From: Amaranthus tricolor
Taxonomy: Eukaryota > Streptophyta > Magnoliopsida > Caryophyllales > Amaranthaceae
DNA length: 64,000 nucleotides
Assembly: GCF_026212465.1 (NCBI RefSeq)
Contig: NC_080050.1
Span: 4,189,644-4,253,643, forward strand
Direction of reading: 5' to 3'
Part shown: positions 25,966-36,203 of the stretch, one piece after another
How the letters are laid out: the number at the start of each line of letters is the position of its first letter
Position numbering within the stretch: position 1 is the stretch's first letter
Program-made: the position numbers and the translations under genes
The notes under the pieces: generated by a model
The model's database searches: none
The model's input: only the letters and a program-made list of their open reading frames with translations
What the model was told of the DNA's origin: nothing

Positions 25966-26299
25966 TTTTTTTTAATATAAATTATATTAGTATCATGTTT
26001 AAAGTTTGTTTACTGTGTTTATGTTCAATTTCAGGAATAATAAGTAGTTTCATATTTTAGGGTTAGTGTTTGAACCTAGATTCGAAGTATGAACTAAAAT
26101 CATTAATAGTGTCTATAAAATTAGGGTTGAATGATTAAATTGGCTAATTAATCCTGAATTAAAAATATTTTGTTAACCTGATCAATATAATGAGAATGTG
26201 AGATTATGAATAACTTGATTTTACGTAGATTTTAGTTAACGTTTTATTAATTTAGTCTATGGAATGAGAATGTGAAAAGTGAATTAATAAGATCAAAAT

Positions 26300-26902
26300 T
26301 TAGGGGTGAAAGCTCGGTTTTTAGTTTGATTTTTTCATAAAACCAAACCAAACCAAAATTATTTCGTTTTTATTTTTCTATTCAATCCAAACCAAATTGA
26401 AACGCAAACCAAATTAATTCGGTTTAGACTTTTTTAATCCAATCCAAATTAAATTTTCAACTTAAAAAAATCTACATCGCAAATATATCAAATTAGATTA
26501 CCAAAATTGTAAAAGGAAAAATATTTAAAATCATAGTAACAACAATGAGAATGAAAAAAATAAAATTTTAATTATTGAATTAAGGTTTAGTATTGTTATA
26601 ATGACACTTACGTCTTTTTTGTTAGTATTGCCAATTAAAATCTTCTCATTGTACATTACGTTGCACAAGATTTACTCAATAAGTAGTTTAGCTCAATGTT
26701 AAATTGAGCTTCTAATTTAATTCACTTCAGAATTTCGGTTTTTGTTATGCTTAACCTAATCCAAATAAAAATATTTCGGTTAAGAAAACTCCAATTTCCA
26801 ATCCAAAACCAAACCAAATTATAAAAAGTCTAGATCATATTTCTTATTTGGTTTGGATTTGTTTGGTTTTTTGTCTTTATCCGAATAACTTTCAGCTCTA
26901 TC
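26300..26902. repeat. CGGTTTGGTTT-rich inverted-repeat element
   Basis: The left end GGGTGAAAGCTCGGTTTT and right end CCGAATAACTTTCAGCTC are inverted partners. The interior has many AACCAAACCAAA and ATTTCGGTT phrases on both strands. No coding capacity. Confidence 0.55.
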
Positions 26903-27689
26903 AAAATCTGATAGTTGATCAATATAGCAATAAAATTGAGATTGACTAGATCATTTTTAATCATATTATTTATCCAAACTTTTATAATTGTGTTCATATA
27001 GAATTTAGTAGATTCTCAAAACTCTTTATGATTATTTAAACGTAAAATTTTCTAATATCTTAGTTTATTTTTGGAATATTTTTGATTAGTTTAGACCTAT
27101 AATTATATAGTTTTACACAACAACCCATGCATATATTTCTGTTATGTACTGTGTAATTATTAGAATTAGGTAATTTAATTAAATTAGCTTTCCTAAAATC
27201 GTCCCGTTAAGTTTGCAATATAAATAAATTCACACCGTTTTTCGGCGCCGTTGGGGAGGAAGCTAGTACTTAATATTTTGCTTAATTCTTTAAATTACGT
27301 AATATTGCTTTTGTGTTGTCCCGCTCTCCAGAACGCACGTGTTTGTGTAATATTCCTTAAAACGATGAGTTTCATGTATTGAAGCCACGACTCGCAGGTT
27401 TAACGTAAAAAGACTGAAAAGGATAAGTAGACAAGGAGAAGCAATGGCCAACAATACTAACCAATCTTTTGTGTTATATTGATCAGGTTAACAAAATATA
27501 TTTAATTTTAATAATAAGAATAAGAAGATCGGTATATTTATTTATGAACTCTTAAGAATTAGAAACTTTAGTTATTGTTTAATTTTATTGACCCAATTAT
27601 AATATTCTTCTTCTAGCAAATTAATTTTTAAATTCTTGTGAGGGACAATTTCTAATTGGATTGACTCAAAAAAGAAAATATAGAGTAAG

Positions 27690-27985
27690 TTTTTCGGTAG
27701 GCATTAAAAATATTGTAAGTAGGCATTTAGAATATTATAAATACTTAAGTACTTACTCGATGGACATTAAGTATATTATAAGTAGGTAATAAAGATATTG
27801 TAAGTAAGCATTAAAAATACGGTAAGTAGGTTAGTAGACTAAGTTTCTCGGTAGACATTAAGAATATTATAAGTAGGCATTTTAAGTACTTGTTGGGCAT
27901 TAAGTAAATTGCAATCAGCCATTAAGAATACTATAAATAGACATTAATGTGGTGGGCTTAAGAGACGTCTCTCAGGAGACCGACC
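27690..27985 (-). repeat. MITE built of 22-bp units, inverted relative of copy 1
   Basis: At least ten degenerate units of the form GGCATTAAGAATATTGTAAG in tandem, ending with AGAGACGTCTCTCAGGAGAC. On the minus strand it matches the bodies of 15912-16175 and 30470-30728. Confidence 0.75.
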
Positions 27986-27989
27986 ATTT

Positions 27990-28828
27990 TTAATTACTAT
28001 ACTACCATAATTATTATCTTCATAATATTGCCTAATTATATTTAGTAATGACCAAAAATGTCTTACGAAACAATTTCTTTATCGGAAATTATGTTGTTTA
28101 AGATTCAATGACATGATCACTCTCAAAGTAAACTTAGCTTTACACTGGCTTGTTTGATAAATAGTATTAAATGATGGTAATGATAAAGACTTGTAGTGTA
28201 AATTTTTATGAAATATATTGTTATTCTCATGATAATGAATAGGGATGTTTAATGGGCCGAGCCGAAAACGAGCCTTTGTAAATTTAAATATTATAAATGA
28301 CAATATCAATGAAATTATTAATATTTTTTCAATCTAATTATTATAAATGATAATTTAATTGTTATAAATTGATAAATGGAGATTAAAATAATTTTTAGTA
28401 GTAAAAATAGATTTTCCTATCAAATTATACTAATTTTTTTATTACTATTCTCAACGATTAATATCTACCACCAAACTCGCCACAAATGTAATCTTATGAT
28501 ATGTATTACTTTTTGATGACTTTTAAGCAGTAAACAGATTTCATAGATATTAATTATTTTTTTTATAATTATGAGTGAAGTGAAAAGAATATTTAAGATG
28601 ATAAAAATAAGTTATGAAAAAAAAAATGATGTGTTGTCTATGCCCTTAAATGAAAAAAATGCAAGCAATGTATTTCCAAGGAACTTATTTATCATAAAAA
28701 ACAAAGATAATATTACAAAATTTTGATAATTACGGTATGTGCATGTAATAATACATAAATAGTAATGCTTAATTTCTATAAAATTAGTTTAGGAATCAAT
28801 TAAAAAAACAAAGAGTTATACACCCATT
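27990..28828. other. Non-coding AT-rich stretch
   Basis: No gene is supported. A short GGGCCGAGCC phrase near 28250 resembles the end of the GGGTC-rich MITE, but no partner was found. Confidence 0.35.
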
Positions 28829-28829
28829 A

Positions 28830-28887
<58 letters not shown>
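28829..28887. repeat. (TTA)n microsatellite
   Basis: About 58 bp of uninterrupted ATT trinucleotides. Confidence 0.95.
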
Positions 28888-28888
<1 letters not shown>

Positions 28889-29070
28889 ATCTTCTTGACT
28901 CCACTAATTATTAAACTACATTAACTGTGCTTTATTTTTGCTTTCCGCAACCATAATGACGCCAGGATGATCTGTTGATAGGAAAAACAATAAATTTACA
29001 TTAATACTTTCAATAAGGCAAAAACTAATACGTATATTTTAATTTTAATGTTAACTTTTAAATTTAAAAC

Positions 29071-29303
29071 TGTTAATAATATTAGATATACTCCTACTAG
29101 CTTTCATACAACTAATATAAATACATGTTCATAGTCTTGTATATATAGTCAGTTTTCTCTCTTTCTTAGTGGTTGTTCATGATATACAAATATCAATTTT
29201 TCTCTTGTATATTTTGTAATCTTCTTAATCTCAATAATATTGTTTTCTTTTCTTCCTCGTTTGTTATCTTGTTCATATAATGGGTTACACCGCAATCTTC
29301 GAC
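29071..29303 (+). repeat. Probable 5' LTR of a copia element
   Basis: Starts TGTTAATAATATTAG and ends CTTCGACA, so it has TG...CA termini, with a TATAAATA-like sequence near 29115. It lies directly before the primer-binding site. No second LTR was found in the window, so the left border is inferred from the TG only. Confidence 0.5.
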
Positions 29304-29316
29304 ATGGTATCAGACG
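29304..29316 (+). other. Primer-binding site, initiator Met tRNA type
   Basis: TGGTATCAGACGCC differs slightly from TGGTATCAGAGC, the sequence complementary to the 3' end of plant initiator Met tRNA used by copia elements. Confidence 0.7.
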
Positions 29317-29493
29317 CCTTGACATTATCTTCCATTTCGTTGGTAATCATCATATCCTGATTTTTTTTTTTTATTATTTCCTTCTTCTTCTTTGTCTTCC
29401 CCGATCCTCTGTTCCATTTTTTTTTTTTGTTTGTTTTGTTCTCTCTTTTATCCTCTTCTTGTTCTTTCTTTGCTTTTTCTTTCATCATCTATC

Positions 29494-30222
29494 ATGTCTG
29501 CTACTCCAAATCTTTCTAGTAACAAAACCCTTGATCCTATTCAAGATCCAGTTTCACCGTATTATCTTCATCCGAGTGATTCTCAGCTTTTATTGGTTCC
29601 GATTCCCTTTAATGGTACTGGATTCAACGATTGGAAACGATCTGTTACAATTACTCTTTCTTCCAAGAATAAACTCGCGTTCGTTAATGGTCAGATCCCA
29701 CAACCCAATTCTACTGACCCTAATTTCAAATCCTGGGAAAGAATCAATAGTACAATAATTTCTTGGTTTATGAAAGTTCTAGATCCTCAGATTGCTAGAA
29801 GCGTTTTGTATTTTCCAACTGCACAAGCTATTTGGCAGAATCTTGAAGAACGATTTGCAATAACTTCTGGAACACAAATCTACTCTCTCACTCAACAACT
29901 TTTTGCTATTGACCAAGGTTCCGATTGTCTCTCTACCTACTTCACCAAGATTAAGATGTTATGGGATGAATTTGATGCTTCACATCCTCTACCTACCTGT
30001 TCTTGTACCAATTGTACTTGTGGAATCAACAGCAAACTCATACAAATGCGAGAAGAACAAAGATTAATCCTATTTTTAATGAAACTTAATCCTACCTATA
30101 AAACCATTCGAGGTAATATACTCATGCAACAACCTCTACCCAGCATTTCTTATGCCTATCGATTAATCATGCAAGAAGAGAAACATTCTGATTTAGCCGC
30201 CCACACAAATCCTACTACTTAA
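29494..30222 (+). CDS. Ty1/copia GAG N-terminal protein, truncated element
   Basis: 242 residues from the ATG at 29494 (MSATPNLSSNKTLDP); a longer frame upstream reads through T-rich leader and is not favoured. It carries the copia GAG_3/UBN2-type region: PYYLHPSDSQLLLVPIPFNG, NDWKRSVTITLSSKNKLAFV, SWFMKVLDPQIARSVLYF, AIWQNLEERFAI, and STYFTKIKMLWDEFD. A Cys-rich patch CSCTNCTC lies near residue 170, as in this GAG group. GAG would form the capsid-like particle. The CCHC nucleocapsid knuckle, protease, integrase and reverse transcriptase are absent, and the frame closes just after YRLIMQEEKHSDLA, so this is a 5' fragment with LTR and primer-binding site. Confidence 0.85.
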   Translation: MSATPNLSSNKTLDPIQDPVSPYYLHPSDSQLLLVPIPFNGTGFNDWKRSVTITLSSKNKLAFVNGQIPQPNSTDPNFKSWERINSTIISWFMKVLDPQIARSVLYFPTAQAIWQNLEERFAITSGTQIYSLTQQLFAIDQGSDCLSTYFTKIKMLWDEFDASHPLPTCSCTNCTCGINSKLIQMREEQRLILFLMKLNPTYKTIRGNILMQQPLPSISYAYRLIMQEEKHSDLAAHTNPTT

Positions 30223-30289
30223 AATAAATCTATAACCTCATTAACGAACGCTCAATAAACTTCCGATCGTGGACTCTTGCCATTATAAT

Positions 30290-30335
30290 ATGATATATAT
30301 AATATGATATATAATATATATAATATATTTTTTAT
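30290..30335. repeat. AT-rich simple repeat
   Basis: Short stretch of ATATGATATATA units that follows the copia fragment. Confidence 0.7.
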
Positions 30336-30469
30336 TTTGTTAAAGAACATATCCATTCAAAGATAGAAAAATTTAGAAGGAAAATAATACTCTCAATTTC
30401 CACATCTCCTAGACAAACAAACGAAAATTTTCTTAATATTCTCCCCTTCCTTTTTATTCTAACAGCTAA

Positions 30470-30728
30470 GCTCTTGAGAGACCATCTCTTTTGAGTGACG
30501 TATCTCAAGTTCAGCCCATTAAAAATTAATATCTACTTATCGTATTCTTAATGTCTACTTACATTATTCTTAACGCTTACTTACTATATCTTTATTGCCT
30601 ACTTTCAATATCTTAAATGTCTATTTACATCATTTTTAATACCTACTTATTATATTTTAAAAATATATAATGAGTCGGTCCAATTAAAAATCGTCTCTCA
30701 AAGAAGCCGTCTTTCACAAGAATTTGTG
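30470..30728 (+). repeat. 260-bp MITE built of 22-bp units, copy 2
   Basis: Same order of blocks as 15912-16175: CTTGAGAGACC, GACGTATCTCAAG, TATCTTAAATGTCTA, then CCAATTAAAAAT and CCGTCTTTCAYAAGAATTTG at the right end. Confidence 0.8.
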
Positions 30729-31054
30729 TTTATTCAATGGTTCAAATAGTTCCACCTTTATTTCCTTTTAAAAAAACCGACAAAAAAAACAAAATAAAAC
30801 TATTTTCGAATGCCCTTATGTCCAAAACAAGATAAATTTTGATTGTAGGACTATTGATGTTATATCTTACCATCTAAAAGACTTTTAAAACTCCAGAAAA
30901 CTAAAAAAATTCATTAAACAACTAATGGTAAACCTATGAATATTTAGGAAACTGAAAATATTAAAATTACTTCACAACTTTTCACTAAACTATTATCTTT
31001 TTTTTTTTTTTTAAATTATCTCAAAAAACTCTTATCTATTAACACATATTCTTA

Positions 31055-31505
31055 CTTGAGACCGTCTTTTGTAAATACAGCTCTTAAAAGTCCAGCCTAA
31101 ATCTAATTTATGTTAATTTTAAAAAAAAATAGCTACAGAAATCAAAGCACGCGTGTTAAGTGAAATGTGAAAAATCATATAATATATTTAGAGTTATAAC
31201 ATTTATTTAAGGTTATAACATAATACTTATAACAACATATATTTAGGGATTATAACTTCAAATATATTAAGTTATAACCCCTAATAAATTATATTATAAA
31301 CCCAAATATATGCTAGTATAACACCAAATGTAATATGTTATAACTTCAAATAAATGTTGTTATCACCCCAAATATATTATGTGACTTTTCACATTCCACT
31401 TGATACGCGCGCTTTGATTTCAATAGCGATTTTCTTTTTAAACTAATATAAATTAGATTTGGGCTGGGCTTTTGAGAACCATCTTTACAAAAGACGGTCT
31501 CTCAA
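31055..31505. repeat. 450-bp fold-back element with about 200-bp arms
   Basis: Left arm: GAGACCGTCTTTTGTAAA, CCTAAATCTAATTTATGTTA, AATCAAAGCACGCGTG. The right arm on the other strand reads GAGACCGTCTTTTGTAAA, CCCAAATCTAATTTATATTA, AATCAAAGCGCGCGT. The inner parts are tandem GTTATAACNNCAAATATATT phrases on both strands. Nearly the whole element can fold into one hairpin. Confidence 0.85.
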
Positions 31506-32081
31506 GAAAGCACCTAATCTATTAATTGCAGTATCCTAATAAGTCATAATGCTTGTATTGTTGAGGATGTTGGAAGGAGAAAGATCATTTTGGGATTGTA
31601 ATATGTTGATTAGGTGTCTCAACAATTTAAAGATATTCTTCAAACTTGAGGAAAAGGCGAAAAGGCGTTAATATTATCCTTCTTCTCCATCATTCTTGTT
31701 ATTCAACCCAATTTACAACCCTAAACATCCAATTTTCTACCTTTCTTTATAATCTCTCTCCCATCTAATTTACAATGATCTTTGAGTATTCGAATTTTTT
31801 TATTGCTACCATTTGGAATATTTGTTTATAAAGACATGATTTCTACTACATTCTTTCATTTTCATTCATACATTCCTTCTTTCTAAGTCCAATTCCTTAT
31901 CATTCATCATAATCCATCATACAATCAAGGTTTATTGACATACTTATACATGATCATATAACTTCTTAGCTAGAAATATACATATATTTTTTATATTTTC
32001 GAGCACCGATTACAGCTACATATTTATTTAGAAGTGGTGCAAAGACATGGGCAACACACAGCTGAAAGAGCAGCAAAGCAA
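31506..32081. other. Non-coding, 3' flank of the inhibitor gene
   Basis: No coding frame supported. It should contain the 3' UTR of the inhibitor gene; a poly(A) site was not pinned. Confidence 0.4.
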
Positions 32082-34809
32082 TCATATAGCGGCCCCACCA
32101 GCTGAATGTAGTCGAACAGGTTGGTCTTTCACAACCTGAAGAACTCCAGGTTGTTCTGTTCACACAACAGAAAAGTCAATTTCATCCTTCCATATACACT
32201 ACAAAATCTGTAGTTACTTGATGAGGTTCACTTTTTCTATTGAGAAATTGGAGGGAAAATCAGAACTCTTGGTAGAACACACGACAAACACACTATTCCC
32301 TCATCGTCAAAGAACAAGAAAACCGAATCATCTTGGAGATCCTTAGCAAGAATATCACACAAAAACGAATGCGAATGAACAAGGGGAACGAAATTTTATC
32401 AAAAGGCATTTATAATACTCTAGGAATGTCCAAGAATTGACTAGTGACTACGTGGGGATTTAGTCAGAATTATAACAGCGTTTGTAAGAGGTTTAATTGG
32501 GAGAAAAAGGCCAAAGATATAGTTAGAACATCAGGTTTAATCCGTTTATCCACATCTTCAACAACTTTTTTCTATGGCTAATGGCTAAATCCTCGGTTGT
32601 TAGCAGAATGTTACCGCTCGCTTAGATAAACTACATAGAGCACATAATTCTAATTCTAAAACCCTTTGAACAAGATATCTCTTCCTCACTCTCCCCCCAT
32701 ATAGACAAGTTAAGTGTGTATTACAACAGACAATCATCAACACTTAGTATTACAACAACGATGCTATCTATACGTTCAGAAGTCAATTTTATAATTAAAC
32801 GATCACTATTTTACACTACGAGTAATGATAAGAGAAAGAGCAAAGAACTTACTTTCAAGCTCTGAAACTTGCTCAGGAGTCAGCTTGGCAGAGAACCCAG
32901 TGGCTGCACTCTTGTAGACGTAAATCAAAGATTCTTTGGCCGCTTCTTCACTGTCAAATAAAGGGATGTATCTAACATGATTAAAAAGCTTCGATCAAAC
33001 CATTAAAAGCACTCCACTCCAGTTTTGAGACACACCTTTAATCCATTTCATCTATATCATATAATAAAACCAAATCTAGTTGTAAATCCTGCATCCTTAA
33101 CAGTGTGTTTGATGCTTAATTAAAGAATAAGAATGGAAGAGAAAGAGAAGAGGGACGAAGTCAACTTCCAAATCCCTCGAATTCCCTCCCATTCAATGCC
33201 CCTCCCTACTTAAGGAAAATTCACCCCTCCATATCCTATAATTCAATTAAGCTGCAAAGCTGACAATTTGGAACTTAAGTCTTGCTTTTCCATTCAAATT
33301 CAATCAAAATAATCTAATAAAATGTACAACTCCTCTCATCTCACCATAAGACATATCCATATAATTAGGCCATTACTCTAATTGATCACTTTGAAATTAT
33401 AAATAATCACTTTAACACACACATGGGCCCACTCAATAGAGATAGTCTCCCCACCATCTCATTTAAGAATTTGTGTAAAATGTTCATGATCATCATAAAA
33501 AAACAATTTCCAAGGTGTACTTTGATGATGAAACTATTACACTCCATTCTTTAGCATATCCTAAATACGATTAATAATCAGCCGATAGCATCATATGTTG
33601 CAAAATTAACTATGTGATACCCAGATTGAACTTTAAAAATGATTGATAGACTATTCATATCAGCAAGGTGTATCTTCTATTTTAGGGAGCCCATTTACTA
33701 AAAACTACAAAGTTAAAAGTTAAACATGCTTGGTAGGGAGGAATCTTAGGATGACTAATCTCATGGAAAGTTTTTTCGAGTATACACGAGCAAGGTCAAG
33801 GTGCGCTGAATAGACTTGTGTTGATATGTGGACCATTCTACAGTCTCCATGGATAGTCACCTATGGTTTGATGGGTCGACATGTTACAAATGGTATCAGA
33901 AAAGATCCTGAAACTAAGGTCCAACGAGCACTTCCTAAGTGGGGAGGAATCTTAGGATGGGTGACCTGCTTGTGTTGGTCTGTGGGCTAATCTGCACTCT
34001 GGGTCAATCTAAATTAACACATCATTATTAAAATTTAACTTCATTAAAAATAAATCGAAAGATCAAATGATTAGGATAAATCATTAGAAATACAATATTT
34101 TTTAAAAACCCGCAATTTGTGGTAATTTGCTTTGCTAATCATTACAAAACAAGCCCAAAGGGTCTCAACTCACTCAAAGAATAAAGCCTAATCCTCAAAG
34201 CAAAAATACCAAAATCGAAATGTCCAAATAAAAATTTTACAAACCCATATGACAAATCAAGTAATTAGCCATGATGCGAAATTCCCAGAAAAAAATTTTA
34301 CCAACGCAGATGAGAAATCAAAATCGAAATACCCAGATAAAAATTTTTACAAACCGAGATAAGAATCATGTAATTAACCATACATCGAAAAACCCATAAA
34401 AATTTGACAAACGCAGATGAGAAATCAAGTAATTAGCCATTAATCGAAATACCCAGACAACAATTTTACAAACCCATATGAGAAATGAAGTAAATAGCCA
34501 TGAATCGAAAAACCCAGATAAAAAATTTACAAACCCAGATGCCAAATCAAGTAATTAGCCATGAACAAAGAAATCGTAATGAAAAAAAAAATACCTGCCA
34601 AGAACAGAAGAAAGGGTCTGAAGATGGAAGGCTTCATGATCGACGCCTTCTGTAGGCTGTTCTGTATGGACGATGTAAAGAGCAGATGATGAAGGTTGGT
34701 TTTCAGCCATTGTCAAGATCGAAAATTTTGAGTATAAAATTGATGTAATTGAAAAATTGAAGAACAGAAAGAAGATTATGGTGATAAATGATTTTGTTTG
34801 AAGCATCAT
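32082..34809 (-). CDS. Stand-alone subtilisin propeptide (I9) inhibitor, SPI-1-like (3 exons)
   Basis: Small inhibitor of plant subtilases that has only the I9 propeptide fold, like Arabidopsis SPI-1. Minus-strand exons 34809-34595, 32950-32853 and 32155-32082 give 128 residues. I9 motifs in order: ALYIVHTEQPTE, HLQTLSSVLGS, EEAAKESLIYVYKSAATGFS, AKLTPEQVSELEKQPGVLQV. The C-terminus VVKDQPVRLHSAGGAAI is the part that plugs the protease active site in this family. The start is uncertain. ATG 34809 gives a hydrophobic, signal-like N-terminus (FITIIFFLFFNFSITS), but a TATA-like TATATAAATA lies only about 3-12 bp upstream of it. Transcription would then start inside, and ATG 34710 (MAENQPSSS) would give a 95-residue protein without a signal. 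Intron 1 is 1.6 kb and holds a 5S-bearing element and a tandem array. Confidence 0.85.
33690..34020 (+). mobile_element. Cassandra-like element remnant with 5S rRNA-like segments
   Basis: 33710-33785 aligns with the second half of plant 5S rRNA: AGTTAAACATGCTTGG matches the A-box region AGTTAAGCGTGCTTGG, then GAGGAATCTTAGGATG. 33882-33900 reads TGTTACAAA then TGGTATCAGA, an LTR end and initiator-Met primer-binding site. A second 5S-like piece at 33942-33972 keeps the C-box AGGATGGGTGACCT exactly. This order (5S-bearing LTR, primer site, short middle, 5S again) is that of Cassandra TRIM retrotransposons. Both LTRs are partial here. Confidence 0.65.
34205..34568. repeat. About 60-bp tandem repeat in inhibitor intron 1
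   Basis: Six imperfect units of the form AAATCAAGTAATTAGCCATG, AATCGAAAAACCCAGATAAA, ATTTACAAACCCAGATGAG. The array ends about 30 bp from the exon 1 donor site. Confidence 0.85.
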
Positions 34810-34821
34810 TATATTTATATA
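34810..34821 (-). promoter_or_regulatory. TATA-like box of the inhibitor gene
   Basis: Minus strand TATATAAATATA, directly upstream of the ATG at 34809. Its position argues for use of the downstream ATG at 34710. Confidence 0.5.
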
Positions 34822-34950
34822 GGATATAGGAATAATAGTGGTACGTATCGTATAATTTTCTAATGTCCTCGCACACGTTTAATAGCATAGAGTTTTTTGA
34901 CAGCGAGTGAATTTTTGAGTTAAGATTAAACACATCGCTCAAAATGTGTT

Positions 34951-34996
34951 GGTGTTGCGCACATTCCGTGTTGCGCACATTCCGTGTTGCGCACAT
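34951..34996. repeat. Three tandem 16-bp copies, GTGTTGCGCACATTCC
   Basis: Three head-to-tail copies, about 140 bp upstream of the TATA-like box of the inhibitor gene. Each has the palindrome TGCGCA. The array could be a cis-element cluster or simple slippage. Confidence 0.8.
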
Positions 34997-34999
34997 GGT

Positions 35000-36203
35000 G
35001 TAAGGAATGGTAATGAGTCGGTTTTCGGCTGGATAAAATTTTCACAAATTTTTGTATGATATGCCTAATCGTGAGATAATTGTGAGATATTTTTCATATA
35101 TGAGTTGAATAGTCTAATTAATATAACTATTAGCATATAAGCTTTTTGTTTTGAGGTTGTCTCACCGAGAGACGTTCTCTCACAAAAATAGCTTATTAAT
35201 TTTTGGTGGACTTAAACTTGAGCTTTTTGGTTAGAAAATTTTGAATCCTAACTTGCTGATGGGTTTATGGTCTATTATGAGTTCTAAGTGAATCTTAATT
35301 TAATTATGTTTATTTTTTATTTTTACATTTTAAAAGTTTTAGTATATAGTTTATAATGAGTCCAAATAAATTATAAATATATTTTAAATGAGTTTTAAAA
35401 AATTATTAGGATGAATCTAGTAGATATGAGAAATGTATGATAAGTCTAAAGTGAATAAATATCTTAAATGGGTCTAGAAAATGGATTTGATTGTCCGAGG
35501 ATCCTAGACTTAGACCTAGTATCACTTTTTTAAATTCTGACTGGAGCTTAAACTTTTTAATTTTAAAAATTTTACCTAGAATTTAAAATTAAGATCAGAT
35601 CTACAACGAATCTAATAGGATCTAAACCCATAATTATTCCTAATAATATACTTGGTGCATGCTGCACGGCACAAACTTAGGTCATTCTATGTACACTCTA
35701 TTCCATTAATTTTGCCCCAAAATGATAATTGATAATAAAAATTAAAAATAGTGAATAACGTGATATTCTATGGAAAAATGAAAAAAATATGTTAATAAGA
35801 TGAAAAATAAATTAAATGTGTAAATGAAAATAAAAAAATGAGTATGGATCATAGAGTCATGATCAAACATAAAATTAAAACAAATTCGATGGAAATAAAC
35901 TACAAAGAAAAGTAAGACAAATTTTGTATATATACAAAACAATGTCACAGTTTTACTATTAACACAAATTCTTGTATGAGACAGTCTCATCGTGAGAGAA
36001 GTCTCATACTTGAGTTAAATAATCCAATTATAAAAATTTCTAGCTTATGAGATTCTTGTTTTCGAGCCGTTTCACAGTGAGATGGTTTCATAGAAGATGG
36101 GCTGTAATATTAATGATACAAGGTCGCTCATTTGTACATCTATACATGTATAACATAGGCAAAACCAACACTTTCAAAGCATGACACACTTAATTTTGTA
36201 AGA
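35000..36203. other. Intergenic region with two GAGAC-ended MITEs
   Basis: Between the inhibitor promoter and the EDRF1-like stop. MITE copies lie at about 35070-35185 and 35970-36095 (TGAGACAGTCTCATCGTGAG). The remainder is AT-rich and shows no coding frame. Confidence 0.55.

Noticed and set aside
29240..29490. Upstream extension of the GAG frame
   Set aside because: Runs through the primer-binding site and a poly-T leader; ATG 29494 begins the conserved GAG region.
31966..32163. 65-codon frame with WSSSGCERPTCS on minus
   Set aside because: Out-of-frame reading of the last exon of the I9 inhibitor gene and its 3' flank.
33710..33972. A 5S rRNA gene
   Set aside because: Only the second half of 5S is matched, with many changes, and it sits beside an LTR end and a primer-binding site.
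34205..34568. Possible CRISPR-like array
   Set aside because: Units are contiguous and imperfect with no spacers, inside a plant intron.
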